64,000 nt of DNA from Nocardioides sp. Iso805N (GTDB lineage Bacteria > Actinomycetota > Actinomycetes > Propionibacteriales > Nocardioidaceae). The number at the start of each line of letters is the position of its first letter. Position 1 is the first letter of the stretch. The stretch is from positions 310,001-374,000 of the forward strand of contig NZ_KB822576.1 in assembly GCF_000364605.1 (NCBI RefSeq). Reading direction: 5' to 3'. Made by a program: the position numbers and the translations under genes. A model generated the notes under the pieces. That model made no database searches. It was not told where the DNA came from and worked only from the letters and a program-made list of their open reading frames with translations. Of the stretch, positions 50,276 through 58,540 are shown in pieces.

Positions 50276-51190
50276 TCAGACCCGGACGTTGAGCCGGTCG
50301 AAGATCTCCAGCGTGGCGGTGGAGCGGTTGAGCGTGTAGAAGTGCAGCCCCGGCGCACCTCCCTCGAGCAGCTCCTCGCAGAGCTCGGCGGCGATGGCGA
50401 TGCCCTCGGCCCGGATCGCGGCCTTGTCCTCGCCGTATCGCTGGATCCGCTCGATGATGTCGGCCGGCACCGAGGTGCCGATCAGCTCGCCCTGGCGCTG
50501 GATGGCACCCAGGTTCAGGATCGGCATGATGCCGGGCAGGATCGGCAGGTCGACGCCACGCTCGCGCACGCGCTCGACCAACGCGACATAGTCGTCGGCG
50601 CGGAAGAACATCTGCGTGATCGCGAACTGCGCTCCGGCGCGCGCCTTGGCGACGAGCACGTCGGCGTCGGCCTCCAGCGAGGCGGCTGTCGGGTGACCTT
50701 CGGGGAAGGCCGCGACGCCGATGTCGAACCCGCCACGGCCCTTGACCAGCTCGACGAGCTCGGTGGCGTAGGTCAGGCCGCCGTCGGTCGGCGTCCAGGG
50801 CGCTCGCGGGCCCTCCTTCGGGTCGCCGCGCAGCAGCATCACGTTGGCGATGCCGGCGCCGGCGTAGGAGTCCAGGACGGCGTCGACCTCGGCAACGGTG
50901 TGCCCGACGCAGGTCAGGTGCGCCATCGGCGTCAGGCTGGTCTCGCGGGCGATCCGGCCGGTGATCCGGACGGTCGTGTCGCGGGTGGACCCGCCGGCGC
51001 CGTACGTCACGGAGACGAACGTCGGCCGATAGGGCTCCAACGCCTCGATCGCGTTCCACAGCTGCGTCTCGCCCGCCTCGTCCTTGGGCGGGAAGAACTC
51101 GAACGAGAACGACCGCTCGCCGGAGCGTAGGCGCTCGGCGATGCCCTGCGGGGAGCTCAGCGAAGGGCTCTGCGGTGAGACGTCTGACAT
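50276..51190 (-). CDS. metF: Methylenetetrahydrofolate reductase
   Basis: 304 aa. Reduces 5,10-methylene-THF to 5-methyl-THF with FAD, feeding methionine synthesis. Marks are FSFEFFPPKDEAGE, VSVTYGAGGSTRDTT, HLTCVGHT, NVMLLRGDPKEG, and QMFFRADDY. The C-terminal FYTLNRSTATLEIFDRL is complete. ATG 51190 has TAGACT 7 nt upstream, so the mRNA is probably leaderless. It diverges from the polyprenyl synthetase gene with only 40 bp between the two starts, matching the Rv2172c-idsA2 pair of M. tuberculosis in position. Confidence 0.96.
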   Translation of the reverse strand: MSDVSPQSPSLSSPQGIAERLRSGERSFSFEFFPPKDEAGETQLWNAIEALEPYRPTFVSVTYGAGGSTRDTTVRITGRIARETSLTPMAHLTCVGHTVAEVDAVLDSYAGAGIANVMLLRGDPKEGPRAPWTPTDGGLTYATELVELVKGRGGFDIGVAAFPEGHPTAASLEADADVLVAKARAGAQFAITQMFFRADDYVALVERVRERGVDLPILPGIMPILNLGAIQRQGELIGTSVPADIIERIQRYGEDKAAIRAEGIAIAAELCEELLEGGAPGLHFYTLNRSTATLEIFDRLNVRV

Positions 51191-51197
51191 GGCCCGA

Positions 51198-51203
51198 AGT
51201 CTA
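51198..51203 (-). promoter_or_regulatory. metF: -10 box TAGACT, leaderless type
   Basis: TAGACT on the minus strand, 7 nt before metF ATG 51190; back to back with the TAGGGT box of the divergent gene. Confidence 0.5.
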
Positions 51204-51218
51204 CGGTCGCGCCACCGC

Positions 51219-51224
51219 TAGGGT
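51219..51224 (+). promoter_or_regulatory. -10 box TAGGGT, leaderless type
   Basis: TAGGGT lies 6 nt before GTG 51231 of the polyprenyl synthetase gene. Confidence 0.5.
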
Positions 51225-51230
51225 TGCGGC

Positions 51231-52298
51231 GTGAGCAGCACGTGGGACGCAGACGGATTCCGCACCAGCGTCCAGGCGACGCTCGACGGGTTCCTCGACA
51301 CCCAGGCCGAGCTGCTCGCGCCGCTCGGCTCCGACGCCTCCCGCCTGCTCGCCCAGGCCCGTGCCTCGGTCAGCGGCGGCAAGCGGTTCCGGGCGGCGTT
51401 CTGCTACTGGGGCCATCGCGCGTTGCAGGCGACGCCTGCCGACGAGCGCGCGCTGCTGCGAGCCTGCTCGTCCTTGGAGCTGCTGCACGCCTCCGCGCTC
51501 GTCCACGACGACTACATGGATGCCTCGGACACCCGCCGTGGCCGTCCGTCCTCGCACCGCGTGCTGGAGTCGCAGCACCGGGAGGCCGGCTGGCGCGGCT
51601 CGCCGGAGCAGTACGGCGCGGCAGGCGCCATCCTCCTCGGCGACATCCTGCAGGCCTGGGCGGACGAGATGCTGCGCGGCTCCGGCTTCCCGGTCGACCT
51701 CACCCTGGCCGCGCTCGGCCTCTTCGACATCACCCGCAGCGAGGTCATCGCGGGCCAGTTCCTGGACGTCTCGGTGCAGGCCCGCGGACAGGCGTCGGTC
51801 GAGACCGCGATGACGGTGCTGCGCTACAAGTCAGCCAAGTACTCCATCGAGCGACCGCTGCACATCGGCGCCGCCCTCGCCGGTGCGTCCGCCACCCAGC
51901 TGGAGGCACTGAGCGCTTTCGGGCTGCCGCTGGGCGAGGCGTTCCAGCTCCGTGACGACCTCCTCGGCGTCTACGGCGACCCGACGACCACCGGCAAGCC
52001 CGCCGGCGACGACCTGGTCGAGGGCAAGCGCACCGTGCTGGTCGCGCTCGCGCTGGACGGCGCCCCGGCCGAGGACGCCAAGCTGCTCGACTCCTCGCTG
52101 GGCCGGCCGCTCTCGGAGCCCGAGGTCGACCGGCTGCGCGCGATCATCAGCCACTCCGGCGCCCAGGCGCGGGTGGAGGCGATGATCACCGAGCTGTGCG
52201 ACCAGGCGGTGTCAGCGCTGGAGTCGGCCGCGATCGACGGCACCGCTCGCGAGGTCCTCCGCGGGCTGGCGTCGGCTGCTACGCAACGTGCGCTCTGA
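51231..52298 (+). CDS. Polyprenyl (geranylgeranyl-type) diphosphate synthase
   Basis: 355 aa, trans-prenyltransferase fold. First Asp-rich motif is LVHDDYMDASDTRRG, with SGGKRFRAAFCYWG before it; the second is FQLRDDLLGVYGDP, and the GKR segment is DDLVEGKRTVLVALAL. Chain length is not certain: residues before the first motif (LLHASALVH) would need modelling. In M. tuberculosis the syntenic gene is idsA2 (Rv2173). Starts at GTG 51231. It ends 124 bp before the convergent Rv2175c-like gene, with a long palindrome between. Confidence 0.94.
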   Translation: MSSTWDADGFRTSVQATLDGFLDTQAELLAPLGSDASRLLAQARASVSGGKRFRAAFCYWGHRALQATPADERALLRACSSLELLHASALVHDDYMDASDTRRGRPSSHRVLESQHREAGWRGSPEQYGAAGAILLGDILQAWADEMLRGSGFPVDLTLAALGLFDITRSEVIAGQFLDVSVQARGQASVETAMTVLRYKSAKYSIERPLHIGAALAGASATQLEALSAFGLPLGEAFQLRDDLLGVYGDPTTTGKPAGDDLVEGKRTVLVALALDGAPAEDAKLLDSSLGRPLSEPEVDRLRAIISHSGAQARVEAMITELCDQAVSALESAAIDGTAREVLRGLASAATQRAL

Positions 52299-52307
52299 GT
52301 TTCTGCT

Positions 52308-52374
52308 GGGATAGTCCGGGGCGGAAATCAGGGGTTACCGGTCGGTCACGCTGATTTGCGCCCCGGACTACCCC
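52308..52374. terminator. Long imperfect palindrome between convergent genes
   Basis: TAGTCCGGGGCGGAAATCAG (52312-52331) pairs with 52351-52370 with one mismatch; GGG/CCC outside extend it after another mismatch. The 19-nt loop is GGGTTACCGGTCGGTCACG. It sits between the convergent polyprenyl synthetase and Rv2175c-like genes, the place for a bidirectional terminator. Confidence 0.75.
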
Positions 52375-52422
52375 GCCGGCGGGATCATCCACGGATCCGC
52401 GAGAACCCGCGTCAGGGTCGGT

Positions 52423-52830
52423 TCAGAGGGCCATCGCCTGGGCTCGGCGCTTGACCTCCGAGCCACGGTTCTCCCGCAGCGCGTCGATCGGCCGACCCGG
52501 CAGGCCCTGGTCGAGGAAGAGCCACGCGATGCACTCGCGATCGTCGAACCTGCCGTCGTGCAGCATGGTCAGCAGTCCGGGCAGGCCCTTGACCGGGAAG
52601 CCGTCCTGGATGAACAGCGCCGGCACCCGCTGGCCCGCGCCCTTCTGCCCGGGGTTCGGTACGGCGGCAGCGAGCTCGTGCTCGCGCACCATCGTGCGCA
52701 CCTGCGCGGGGGTCACGCCGAGGAGCTTGCCCACCTGGGCCCAGTCCAGCCACTCGGTGACGAGCGCGGCGAGGTCGTGATCGGCGAGTCGCCGCTGGTC
52801 AGGGGCCTGCTCAGGCGTCTGGTCGGGCAT
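52423..52830 (-). CDS. Rv2175c-like DNA-binding protein
   Basis: 135 aa starting MPDQTPEQAPDQRRL. A winged helix-like N-terminal part (WLDWAQVGKLLGVTPAQVRTMVREHELAA) is followed by the RVPALFIQDGFPVKGLPGLLTMLHDGRFDDRECIAWLF segment that characterises Rv2175c proteins. In M. tuberculosis Rv2175c is a DNA-binding substrate of the kinase PknL encoded next door. Here too the divergent neighbour is a Ser/Thr kinase gene, so the pair is conserved. Start ATG 52830 has GAGTGAGGG close upstream. Confidence 0.88.
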   Translation of the reverse strand: MPDQTPEQAPDQRRLADHDLAALVTEWLDWAQVGKLLGVTPAQVRTMVREHELAAAVPNPGQKGAGQRVPALFIQDGFPVKGLPGLLTMLHDGRFDDRECIAWLFLDQGLPGRPIDALRENRGSEVKRRAQAMAL

Positions 52831-52952
52831 GCCCTCACTCTCCCACCTCACGTGTCGCGGCGGGAAACTCGCTGTCCTCTCCGTACCATGGGGGTCCCGG
52901 TCGCCTTCCCATGGAGCAACAGTCTCGGCCGGGTCAGCAGGAGGAGTTCCAC

Positions 52953-55037
52953 GTGCAGCCAGACCCGCGTGGTCGCACGCGCGACGAGTCGCGCGCGCAG
53001 GGTCCTGCCCACGGACGCACCGGGGGTCAGGCCTCTGGCGACCCCATGATCGGTCGCATCCTGGACCGGCGCTACCGGATCACCGAGCGGATCGCCCGCG
53101 GCGGCATGGCCAGTGTCTACCAGGCGCACGACGAGCGGCTCGACCGAGTCGTCGCCGTCAAGATCATGCACGCCGGACTCGGGGACGGGCATGGGGACGA
53201 GGGCGCGTTCGCGGCCCGCTTCGTCCGCGAGGCCCGTGCCGCCGCCCGGCTCGCGCACCCCAACGTCGTCTCGGTCTACGACCAGGGCGAGGACGACGGC
53301 ATCGTCTTCCTGGCGATGGAGTACGTGCCCGGTCACACCCTGCGGGACACCATCATCGCGGAGGCCCCGATGCCGGCGCGCAAGGCGTTGGCCGTGATGG
53401 AGCCGGTCCTGGGCGCGCTCGCCGCCGCCCACCGTGCCGGGCTGGTCCACCGCGACGTCAAGCCGGAGAACGTGCTCATCTCCTCCGACGGTCGCCAGAT
53501 CAAGGTCGCCGACTTCGGGCTGGCCCGCGCCGTGACCTCCGAGACCCAGCACACCTCGACCGGCGTGCTCATCGGCACCGTCTCCTACATGGCGCCCGAG
53601 CTGGTCACCGAGGGCACCGCTGATGCTCGCGCCGACGTCTACGCGGCCGGCGTCCTTCTCTACGAGTTGCTCACCGGGACCAAGCCGCACGCCGGCGAGA
53701 CGCCGATCCAGGTCGCCTACAAGCACGTCCACGCCGACGTCCCGCCGCCGTCCCGGCAGGTCCCCGGCCTGCCGGCGTACGTCGATGCGCTGGTGGCTCG
53801 CGTGACCGCCCGCGATCGCACGCTGCGGCCGGCCGACGCCGGTGTCTTCCTGCACCAGCTGCGCCGGGTCCAGCACGCCCTGGCCAACGGCGTCACCGAC
53901 GACCCGGCCCTGGTCGCCGACCTGGCGCTGCCCGCCGGCGCGCTCCAGGCCGACCCCCCAGGCGGGTACGCCGAGCGCACGGAGACGCTGCGCTCCCCCA
54001 CGACGTACCTCCCCGACGACCTGACGCACCACGTCCGCACCACCCCGAGCGCGAGCCGGGCCAACGCCCCGACCTCTACCCGTGGCGACGACGCCGGCGG
54101 TCCTACCGGACTTACCGGACCTACCGGAGACCGCGGCCGAGTGCGCCGACGGCGCAGGCGTGGCCCCGTCACGCTGGTGCTGGCACTGCTGCTCGCGCTC
54201 GCCGTCGGCGTCGGCGCGTGGTGGTTCGGGTTCGCCCGCTACGCCTCGACACCGGGTGTGCTGCAGCTGACCCAGGCCGCGGCGACCGCCAAGCTGAAGG
54301 CGGCCGGTCTCGAGGTGAAGGTGTCGGACCCCGCCTACTCCGACACGGTCCCCAAGGGGAAGGTGATGGCGACGGATCCCGGCGCCGGTGACCGGGTGCT
54401 GCACGGCGGCACCGTGACGATCACCATCTCCAAGGGCGTGGAGCAGTACCCCGTGCCGGCCCTCGCCGGGAAGTCCTTCAGCGACGCCAAGGCGGCGCTG
54501 ACCCAGATCAAGATGGCCGTGCCCGACCCTGCTCAGGCGTGGTCGGAGACCGTGCCCGAGGGGCAGGTCATCGCGACCAGCCCGAAGGCCGGCACTGTCC
54601 TGCGACCGGGCACCGCCGTGACCGTCACCGTGAGCAAGGGACGCCAGCCGATCAAGGTCGGCAACTGGGTGCGCAAGAGCGCCAAGCACGCCGAGGAGGC
54701 GCTCACCGCGCGTGGCCTGGTGGTGAAGACGACCCAGGACTACAGCGAGACCATCCCGCAGGGGCAGGTCATCAGCCAGTCTCCCGGCAGCGGCACCCTC
54801 TACAAGGGCGACACGGTCACCCTGCTGGTCTCCAAGGGCCTGCCGATGGTGACCATCCCGGGCGGCCTGCGCGGCAGCGGCGTCGACGACGCGCGCTCCA
54901 AGCTGGAGGCGCTCGGCCTCAAGGTCCAGGTGAAGAACTCCGCCTTCTACGCCGGTCTCGGCTACGTCATCTCGGTCAGTCCCGGCTCGGGCACGAAGGT
55001 CCGCGAGGGCTCCACGGTGACGCTGTCGCTGTTCTGA
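52953..55037 (+). CDS. Ser/Thr protein kinase with four PASTA domains
   Basis: 694 aa from GTG 52953, chosen because AGGAGGAG lies 6 nt upstream; an ATG at 52911 has no such site. The kinase domain (about 32-300) has GGMASVYQAHD, the ATP lysine in VAVKIMH (residue 70), HRDVKPEN and ADFGLAR. A Pro/Thr linker with a short collagen-like GGPTGLTGPTGDRG run and an Arg cluster precedes one membrane helix (about 392-412). Four PASTA repeats follow outside the cell. PASTA kinases sense wall fragments and lipid II. It occupies the place of pknL beside the Rv2175c-like gene, but PknL itself lacks PASTA domains. Confidence 0.93.
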   Translation: MQPDPRGRTRDESRAQGPAHGRTGGQASGDPMIGRILDRRYRITERIARGGMASVYQAHDERLDRVVAVKIMHAGLGDGHGDEGAFAARFVREARAAARLAHPNVVSVYDQGEDDGIVFLAMEYVPGHTLRDTIIAEAPMPARKALAVMEPVLGALAAAHRAGLVHRDVKPENVLISSDGRQIKVADFGLARAVTSETQHTSTGVLIGTVSYMAPELVTEGTADARADVYAAGVLLYELLTGTKPHAGETPIQVAYKHVHADVPPPSRQVPGLPAYVDALVARVTARDRTLRPADAGVFLHQLRRVQHALANGVTDDPALVADLALPAGALQADPPGGYAERTETLRSPTTYLPDDLTHHVRTTPSASRANAPTSTRGDDAGGPTGLTGPTGDRGRVRRRRRRGPVTLVLALLLALAVGVGAWWFGFARYASTPGVLQLTQAAATAKLKAAGLEVKVSDPAYSDTVPKGKVMATDPGAGDRVLHGGTVTITISKGVEQYPVPALAGKSFSDAKAALTQIKMAVPDPAQAWSETVPEGQVIATSPKAGTVLRPGTAVTVTVSKGRQPIKVGNWVRKSAKHAEEALTARGLVVKTTQDYSETIPQGQVISQSPGSGTLYKGDTVTLLVSKGLPMVTIPGGLRGSGVDDARSKLEALGLKVQVKNSAFYAGLGYVISVSPGSGTKVREGSTVTLSLF

Positions 55038-55041
55038 GCGA

Positions 55042-55087
55042 GTTGTGAGTGCCAGCGCGGCCCCGGCGCCGCGCTGGCACTCACAAC
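55042..55087. terminator. Perfect 20-bp palindrome after the kinase gene
   Basis: 55042-55061 pairs perfectly with 55068-55087 around CCCGGC, starting 5 bp after the kinase stop. Outer arms TGTGAGTGCCA/TGGCACTCACA are shared with the palindrome at 63167-63210. Confidence 0.8.
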
Positions 55088-55090
55088 GCC

Positions 55091-55096
55091 TAGAGT
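55091..55096 (+). promoter_or_regulatory. nfo: -10 box TAGAGT, leaderless type
   Basis: TAGAGT lies 8 nt before GTG 55105 and begins 4 bp after the palindrome that ends the kinase gene. Confidence 0.45.
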
Positions 55097-55104
55097 TCTC
55101 CCTC

Positions 55105-56019
55105 GTGCTGCGCAACCCCATCGGCTCCCACGTTCCTGTCGGCAAGGGGCTCAAGGCGGGTGCGCTGGCCACCGCTGATGCGCTCGGCTGCGAGACCCTC
55201 CAGATCTTCGTCGGCAACCCGCGCGGCTGGGCCCTCTCGGCAGGTAAGCCGGCCGAGGACCGGGCGTTCCGTGCCGAGATCGAGGGGCGCGGCACCCGCG
55301 CCTACATCCATGCGCCCTACCTCGTGAATCTCGGCTCGCCGACCCCTGCCACCTACGAGAAGTCGGCGGCCGTGATCGCTCACAATCTCAAGCGCGCTGC
55401 CGAGATCGGCGCCGAGGGCGTCGTCGTGCACACCGGCTCGTTCGTCACTCCCGCTGCGGGCGAGGGCCTCGCCGAGCAGCAGTACGCCGCGGCGCTGGCT
55501 CAGGTGCGTGAGGCCCTGCTACCGGTCCTCGACACACTCGGGGAAGACGGTCCGTGGCTGCTCCTCGAGCCCACCGCCGGTCAAGGCCGCTCGCTGTGCG
55601 CAGGGGTGGAGGACCTGACGGCGTACCTGGGGGCGCTCGACCTGCACCCGAAGGCCGGGATCTGTCTCGACACCTGCCACGTCTTCGCGGCCGGTGCGCC
55701 GCTGGACGAGCCGGGCGGTGTGGCGGCGACCCTCGAGCGGATCGTCGAGATCGGCGGTCCCGACCGGTTGCGACTGATCCACGCCAACGACTCGATGGAC
55801 GTGCGCGGCGCCTTCAAGGACCGGCACGAGAACATCGGTGCCGGCCACATCGGCGCCGATGCGTTCCGCGATCTGTTCGCCCACCCAGCGACCGCGGGTG
55901 TGCCGTTCATCCTCGAGACGCCGAGCTCGACCGACCCCGGCACGCCTGACCTCCCGCTGCTCAAGGCACTGCGCGCCGAGGCGGAGGCGCTTCGGATGGC
56001 CGACGAGCCGGTGGCATGA
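55105..56019 (+). CDS. nfo: Endonuclease IV (deoxyribonuclease IV)
   Basis: 304 aa AP endonuclease of base excision repair, TIM barrel with three zinc ions. Marks are NPIGSHVPVGKGL, YIHAPYLVNLGS, VVVHTGSF, LLLEPTAGQG, GICLDTCHVFAAG, IHANDSMDVRGAFKDRHENIGAGHIG and FILETPSS. I take GTG 55105 (VLRNPIGSHVP); the open frame extends to 55045 but that stretch is palindromic non-coding DNA. The stop overlaps the EamA gene start as ATGA. Confidence 0.96.
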   Translation: MLRNPIGSHVPVGKGLKAGALATADALGCETLQIFVGNPRGWALSAGKPAEDRAFRAEIEGRGTRAYIHAPYLVNLGSPTPATYEKSAAVIAHNLKRAAEIGAEGVVVHTGSFVTPAAGEGLAEQQYAAALAQVREALLPVLDTLGEDGPWLLLEPTAGQGRSLCAGVEDLTAYLGALDLHPKAGICLDTCHVFAAGAPLDEPGGVAATLERIVEIGGPDRLRLIHANDSMDVRGAFKDRHENIGAGHIGADAFRDLFAHPATAGVPFILETPSSTDPGTPDLPLLKALRAEAEALRMADEPVA

Positions 56020-56915
56020 CCCGACCGGCACGTCTGGGCACCGAGACCCTCGGCGCCCTGGCTCTTCTTGCCCTCACCATGGGCTGGGGCTCGACGTTCT
56101 TCATGACGAAGGACCTGCTGGCCCGGATGCCGGTGGTCGACTATCTCGGCGTACGGTTCGCGATCGCCGCGCTCGCACTGCTCGCGGTCGCACCGAGGGC
56201 GGTGACCAGGCTCTCGCGAGCAGCGCTGGCGCAGAGCGTCCTGCTCGGTGCGCTCTACGGCTTCGCCCAGATCCTGCAGACCTCGGGGTTGGACCGGACG
56301 CCCGCCTCCACGGCCGGCTTCGTCACGGGCCTCTACGTCGTGATGACGCCGCTCCTGGCCGCTCCGCTGCTGCATCAGCGCATCCCGGGTGCGGCCTGGG
56401 TCGCGGTCGTGCTGGCGACCGCCGGCATGGCCGTGCTCTCCCTCCGCGGCTTCCACGTCGGCGCCGGGGAGCTGCTCGTGCTCGCCTCGGCCGTGCTCTA
56501 CGCCCTGCACATCTGCGGCCTGGGGGCCTGGTCCACGCCCGAGAGCTCGATGGGCTCCTCGATCGTGCAGCTGGTAGTGATCGCGGTGATCTGCCTGACC
56601 GCCGCCGTGCCCGATGGCGTCACGCTGCCGCACACCGGCGTGGACTGGGTCCGGATGCTCTACATGGGCATCATCGTCGGCGCACTCGGCATGCTGGCGC
56701 AGGTCTGGGCGCAGGCGCACCTGCCTCCGACCCGCTCGGCGGTGATCATGTCGATGGAGCCGGTCTTCGCCGCGCTGTTCGCGGTGCTGTTCGGGGGCGA
56801 GTCCGCGACCGTCCGGATGCTCGTGGGCGGCCTGATGGTGCTGGCGGCCATGCTCCTGGTCGAGCTCGCACCCCGCCGCAAGGTCGAGGCAGAGGTGCTG
56901 CACCCCGCGCAGTGA
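56016..56915 (+). CDS. EamA/DMT-family transporter
   Basis: 299 aa with about ten membrane helices in two EamA repeats. The first repeat has GWGSTFFMTKDLLARMPVVDYLGVRF and the second ALGMLAQVWAQAHLPPTRSAVIMSMEPVFAALFAVLFGGE, both typical of the drug/metabolite transporter family. The substrate, often amino acids or metabolites, is unknown. ATG 56016 overlaps the nfo stop by 4 bp, although no functional link to DNA repair is implied. Confidence 0.9.
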   Translation: MTRPARLGTETLGALALLALTMGWGSTFFMTKDLLARMPVVDYLGVRFAIAALALLAVAPRAVTRLSRAALAQSVLLGALYGFAQILQTSGLDRTPASTAGFVTGLYVVMTPLLAAPLLHQRIPGAAWVAVVLATAGMAVLSLRGFHVGAGELLVLASAVLYALHICGLGAWSTPESSMGSSIVQLVVIAVICLTAAVPDGVTLPHTGVDWVRMLYMGIIVGALGMLAQVWAQAHLPPTRSAVIMSMEPVFAALFAVLFGGESATVRMLVGGLMVLAAMLLVELAPRRKVEAEVLHPAQ

Positions 56916-56999
56916 TCGCATCCTGATATTCGGTTCCCGCATCGCGGACACCGGCGTACGTTCCTGGAGTGCCGTGAGGCGCGCACGAGAGGAATGAGC

Positions 57000-58055
57000 A
57001 TGGTCGTGGTCATGGCACCGGACGCCACGGAGGAGGACATCGCCCGGGTCGTCCAGCGGGTCGAGGGCGTCGGCGGCGAGGCGAACGTCTCCCGTGGTGT
57101 GACGCGGACGATCATCGGCCTGGTCGGCGACATCGACTCCTTCCACCACCTCAACCTCCGCACCCTGCCCGGCGTTGCCGACGTGCACCGCATCTCGGCG
57201 CCCTACAAGCTGGTCAGCCGCCAGCACCACCCCCAGCGCTCGACCGTGTGGGTCGGCCGGCCCGAGATCGGGCTGACCCCGATCGGGCCGGACTCCTTCA
57301 CCTTCCTGGCCGGTCCCTGCGCTGTCGAGACGCCGGAGCAGACCGTTGCCGCCGCACAGATGGCCAAGGCCGCGGGCGCGACGATCATCCGGGGCGGTGC
57401 CTACAAGCCGCGCTCCTCGCCGTACTCCTTCCAGGGCCTGGCCCTCGCCGGCCTACAGATCCTTGCCGATGTTCGCACCGTGACCGGCCTGCCGATCGTC
57501 ACCGAGGTGGTCGACGTGCGCGACGTGGAGATGGTCGCCGAGTACGCCGACATGCTCCAGATCGGCACCCGCAACATGGCGAACTTCGGCCTGCTCCAGG
57601 CCGCGAGCGAGTCCGGGAAGCCGATCCTGCTCAAGCGCGGGATGAGCTCGACCATCGAGGAGTGGCTGCTGGCTGCGGAGTACATCGCGCGGCGCGGCAA
57701 CCTCGACATCGTGCTGTGCGAGCGCGGCATCCGGACCTTCGAAACCTCTACCCGCAACACCCTCGACATCTCGGCGGTGCCGGTCGTGCAGGCCGCCAGC
57801 CACCTGCCCGTCATCATCGATCCCTCGCACGCCGCCGGCCGCAAGGACCTGGTGGTCCCGCTCTCCCGAGCCGCGATCGCGGTCGGTGCCGACGGCCTGA
57901 TCGTCGACGTGCACCCGCACCCCGAGGATGCGCTCTGCGACGGCCCTCAGGCGTTGCTCGGCACCGAGCTGCGCGAGCTGGCCCAGGCCGTGCGGCAGCT
58001 GCCGCCGGTGCTCGGGCGCGTCGATGCGGCCGATCTCACCCGCCAGCTCGCCTGA
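57000..58055 (+). CDS. aroF: DAHP synthase, type I beta (AroF/AroA-like)
   Basis: Condenses PEP and erythrose-4-phosphate to DAHP, the first step of the shikimate route. 351 aa: an N-terminal ferredoxin-like regulatory domain (MVVVMAPDATEEDIARVVQRVEG..., residues 1-75), then the barrel with FLAGPCAVETPEQT, GGAYKPRSSPYSFQG, the QIGTRNMANFGLLQA loop, LLKRGMSSTIEEWLLAAEYI and IIDPSHAAGRKDLV. ATG 57000 is preceded by AGAGGA at 6 nt; an ATG 6 bp upstream is too close to that site. TACGTT at 56957-56962 may be a -10. A second, non-homologous DAHP synthase lies 3 kb downstream. Confidence 0.94.
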   Translation: MVVVMAPDATEEDIARVVQRVEGVGGEANVSRGVTRTIIGLVGDIDSFHHLNLRTLPGVADVHRISAPYKLVSRQHHPQRSTVWVGRPEIGLTPIGPDSFTFLAGPCAVETPEQTVAAAQMAKAAGATIIRGGAYKPRSSPYSFQGLALAGLQILADVRTVTGLPIVTEVVDVRDVEMVAEYADMLQIGTRNMANFGLLQAASESGKPILLKRGMSSTIEEWLLAAEYIARRGNLDIVLCERGIRTFETSTRNTLDISAVPVVQAASHLPVIIDPSHAAGRKDLVVPLSRAAIAVGADGLIVDVHPHPEDALCDGPQALLGTELRELAQAVRQLPPVLGRVDAADLTRQLA

Positions 58056-58094
58056 ACTGGTTTGGGGCACCGTACGGCGGGAAGCCTGGCAGCC

Positions 58095-58520
58095 ATGAGG
58101 TTCTGCGCCCGGTGTGGCATCGAGCTCGGCCGGGGCCTGGACCGGGGCCGCTTCTGCGCCGCCTGCGGACACGAGGCACCGGGCAACGCGCGCTATCCGC
58201 TGTACGCCGATGGCACCGCCGCGGTGACCCGACGCCGGCCGCCATCGGTGCCGCAAGACCTCGACGCCACCGCTGTGGCGCGGGCGGTGCCGAGCACCCC
58301 GCGGACGACGGTCGCTGTCACGACCGCAGTGGTTCCCGGCGCAGCCTCGGGACCCCGTGATGTCACCCGTCGGCGGCCGGCTGCCGTCGATCCAACCTCG
58401 CAGGCAACCTCGCACGAGGCCGCGCGGCCTACACGTGCGACTGGCCAGGCCGCGGTAGCGGCCACACTGGCCACGATGCTGGTCGTCGTACTGCTGGGCT
58501 TGTTCCTCCTGCTGCGCTGA
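58095..58520 (+). CDS. Zinc-ribbon protein with C-terminal anchor
   Basis: 141 aa. The N-terminus MRFCARCGIELGRGLDRGRFCAACG is a C4 zinc ribbon, followed by a long Ala/Thr/Arg/Pro-rich disordered region and one hydrophobic helix at the very C-terminus (ATLATMLVVVLLGLFLLLR). This layout resembles a tail-anchored cytoplasmic protein. No function is recognised. It lies 39 bp after the type I DAHP synthase and 20 bp before the GNAT gene. Confidence 0.72.
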   Translation: MRFCARCGIELGRGLDRGRFCAACGHEAPGNARYPLYADGTAAVTRRRPPSVPQDLDATAVARAVPSTPRTTVAVTTAVVPGAASGPRDVTRRRPAAVDPTSQATSHEAARPTRATGQAAVAATLATMLVVVLLGLFLLLR

Positions 58521-58528
58521 CGGACGGC

Positions 58529-58534
58529 TATCGT
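58529..58534 (+). promoter_or_regulatory. -10 box TATCGT, leaderless type
   Basis: TATCGT lies 6 nt before GTG 58541 of the GNAT gene. Confidence 0.45.
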
Positions 58535-58540
58535 TCGAGG

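Noticed and set aside
52911..52952. ATG 52911 as start of the Ser/Thr kinase
   Set aside because: No ribosome-binding site precedes it, while AGGAGGAG lies 6 nt before GTG 52953.
55045..55104. Upstream start for endonuclease IV at 55045
   Set aside because: It would translate the palindrome and the -10 box. The conserved N-terminus begins at VLRNPIGSHVP, GTG 55105.
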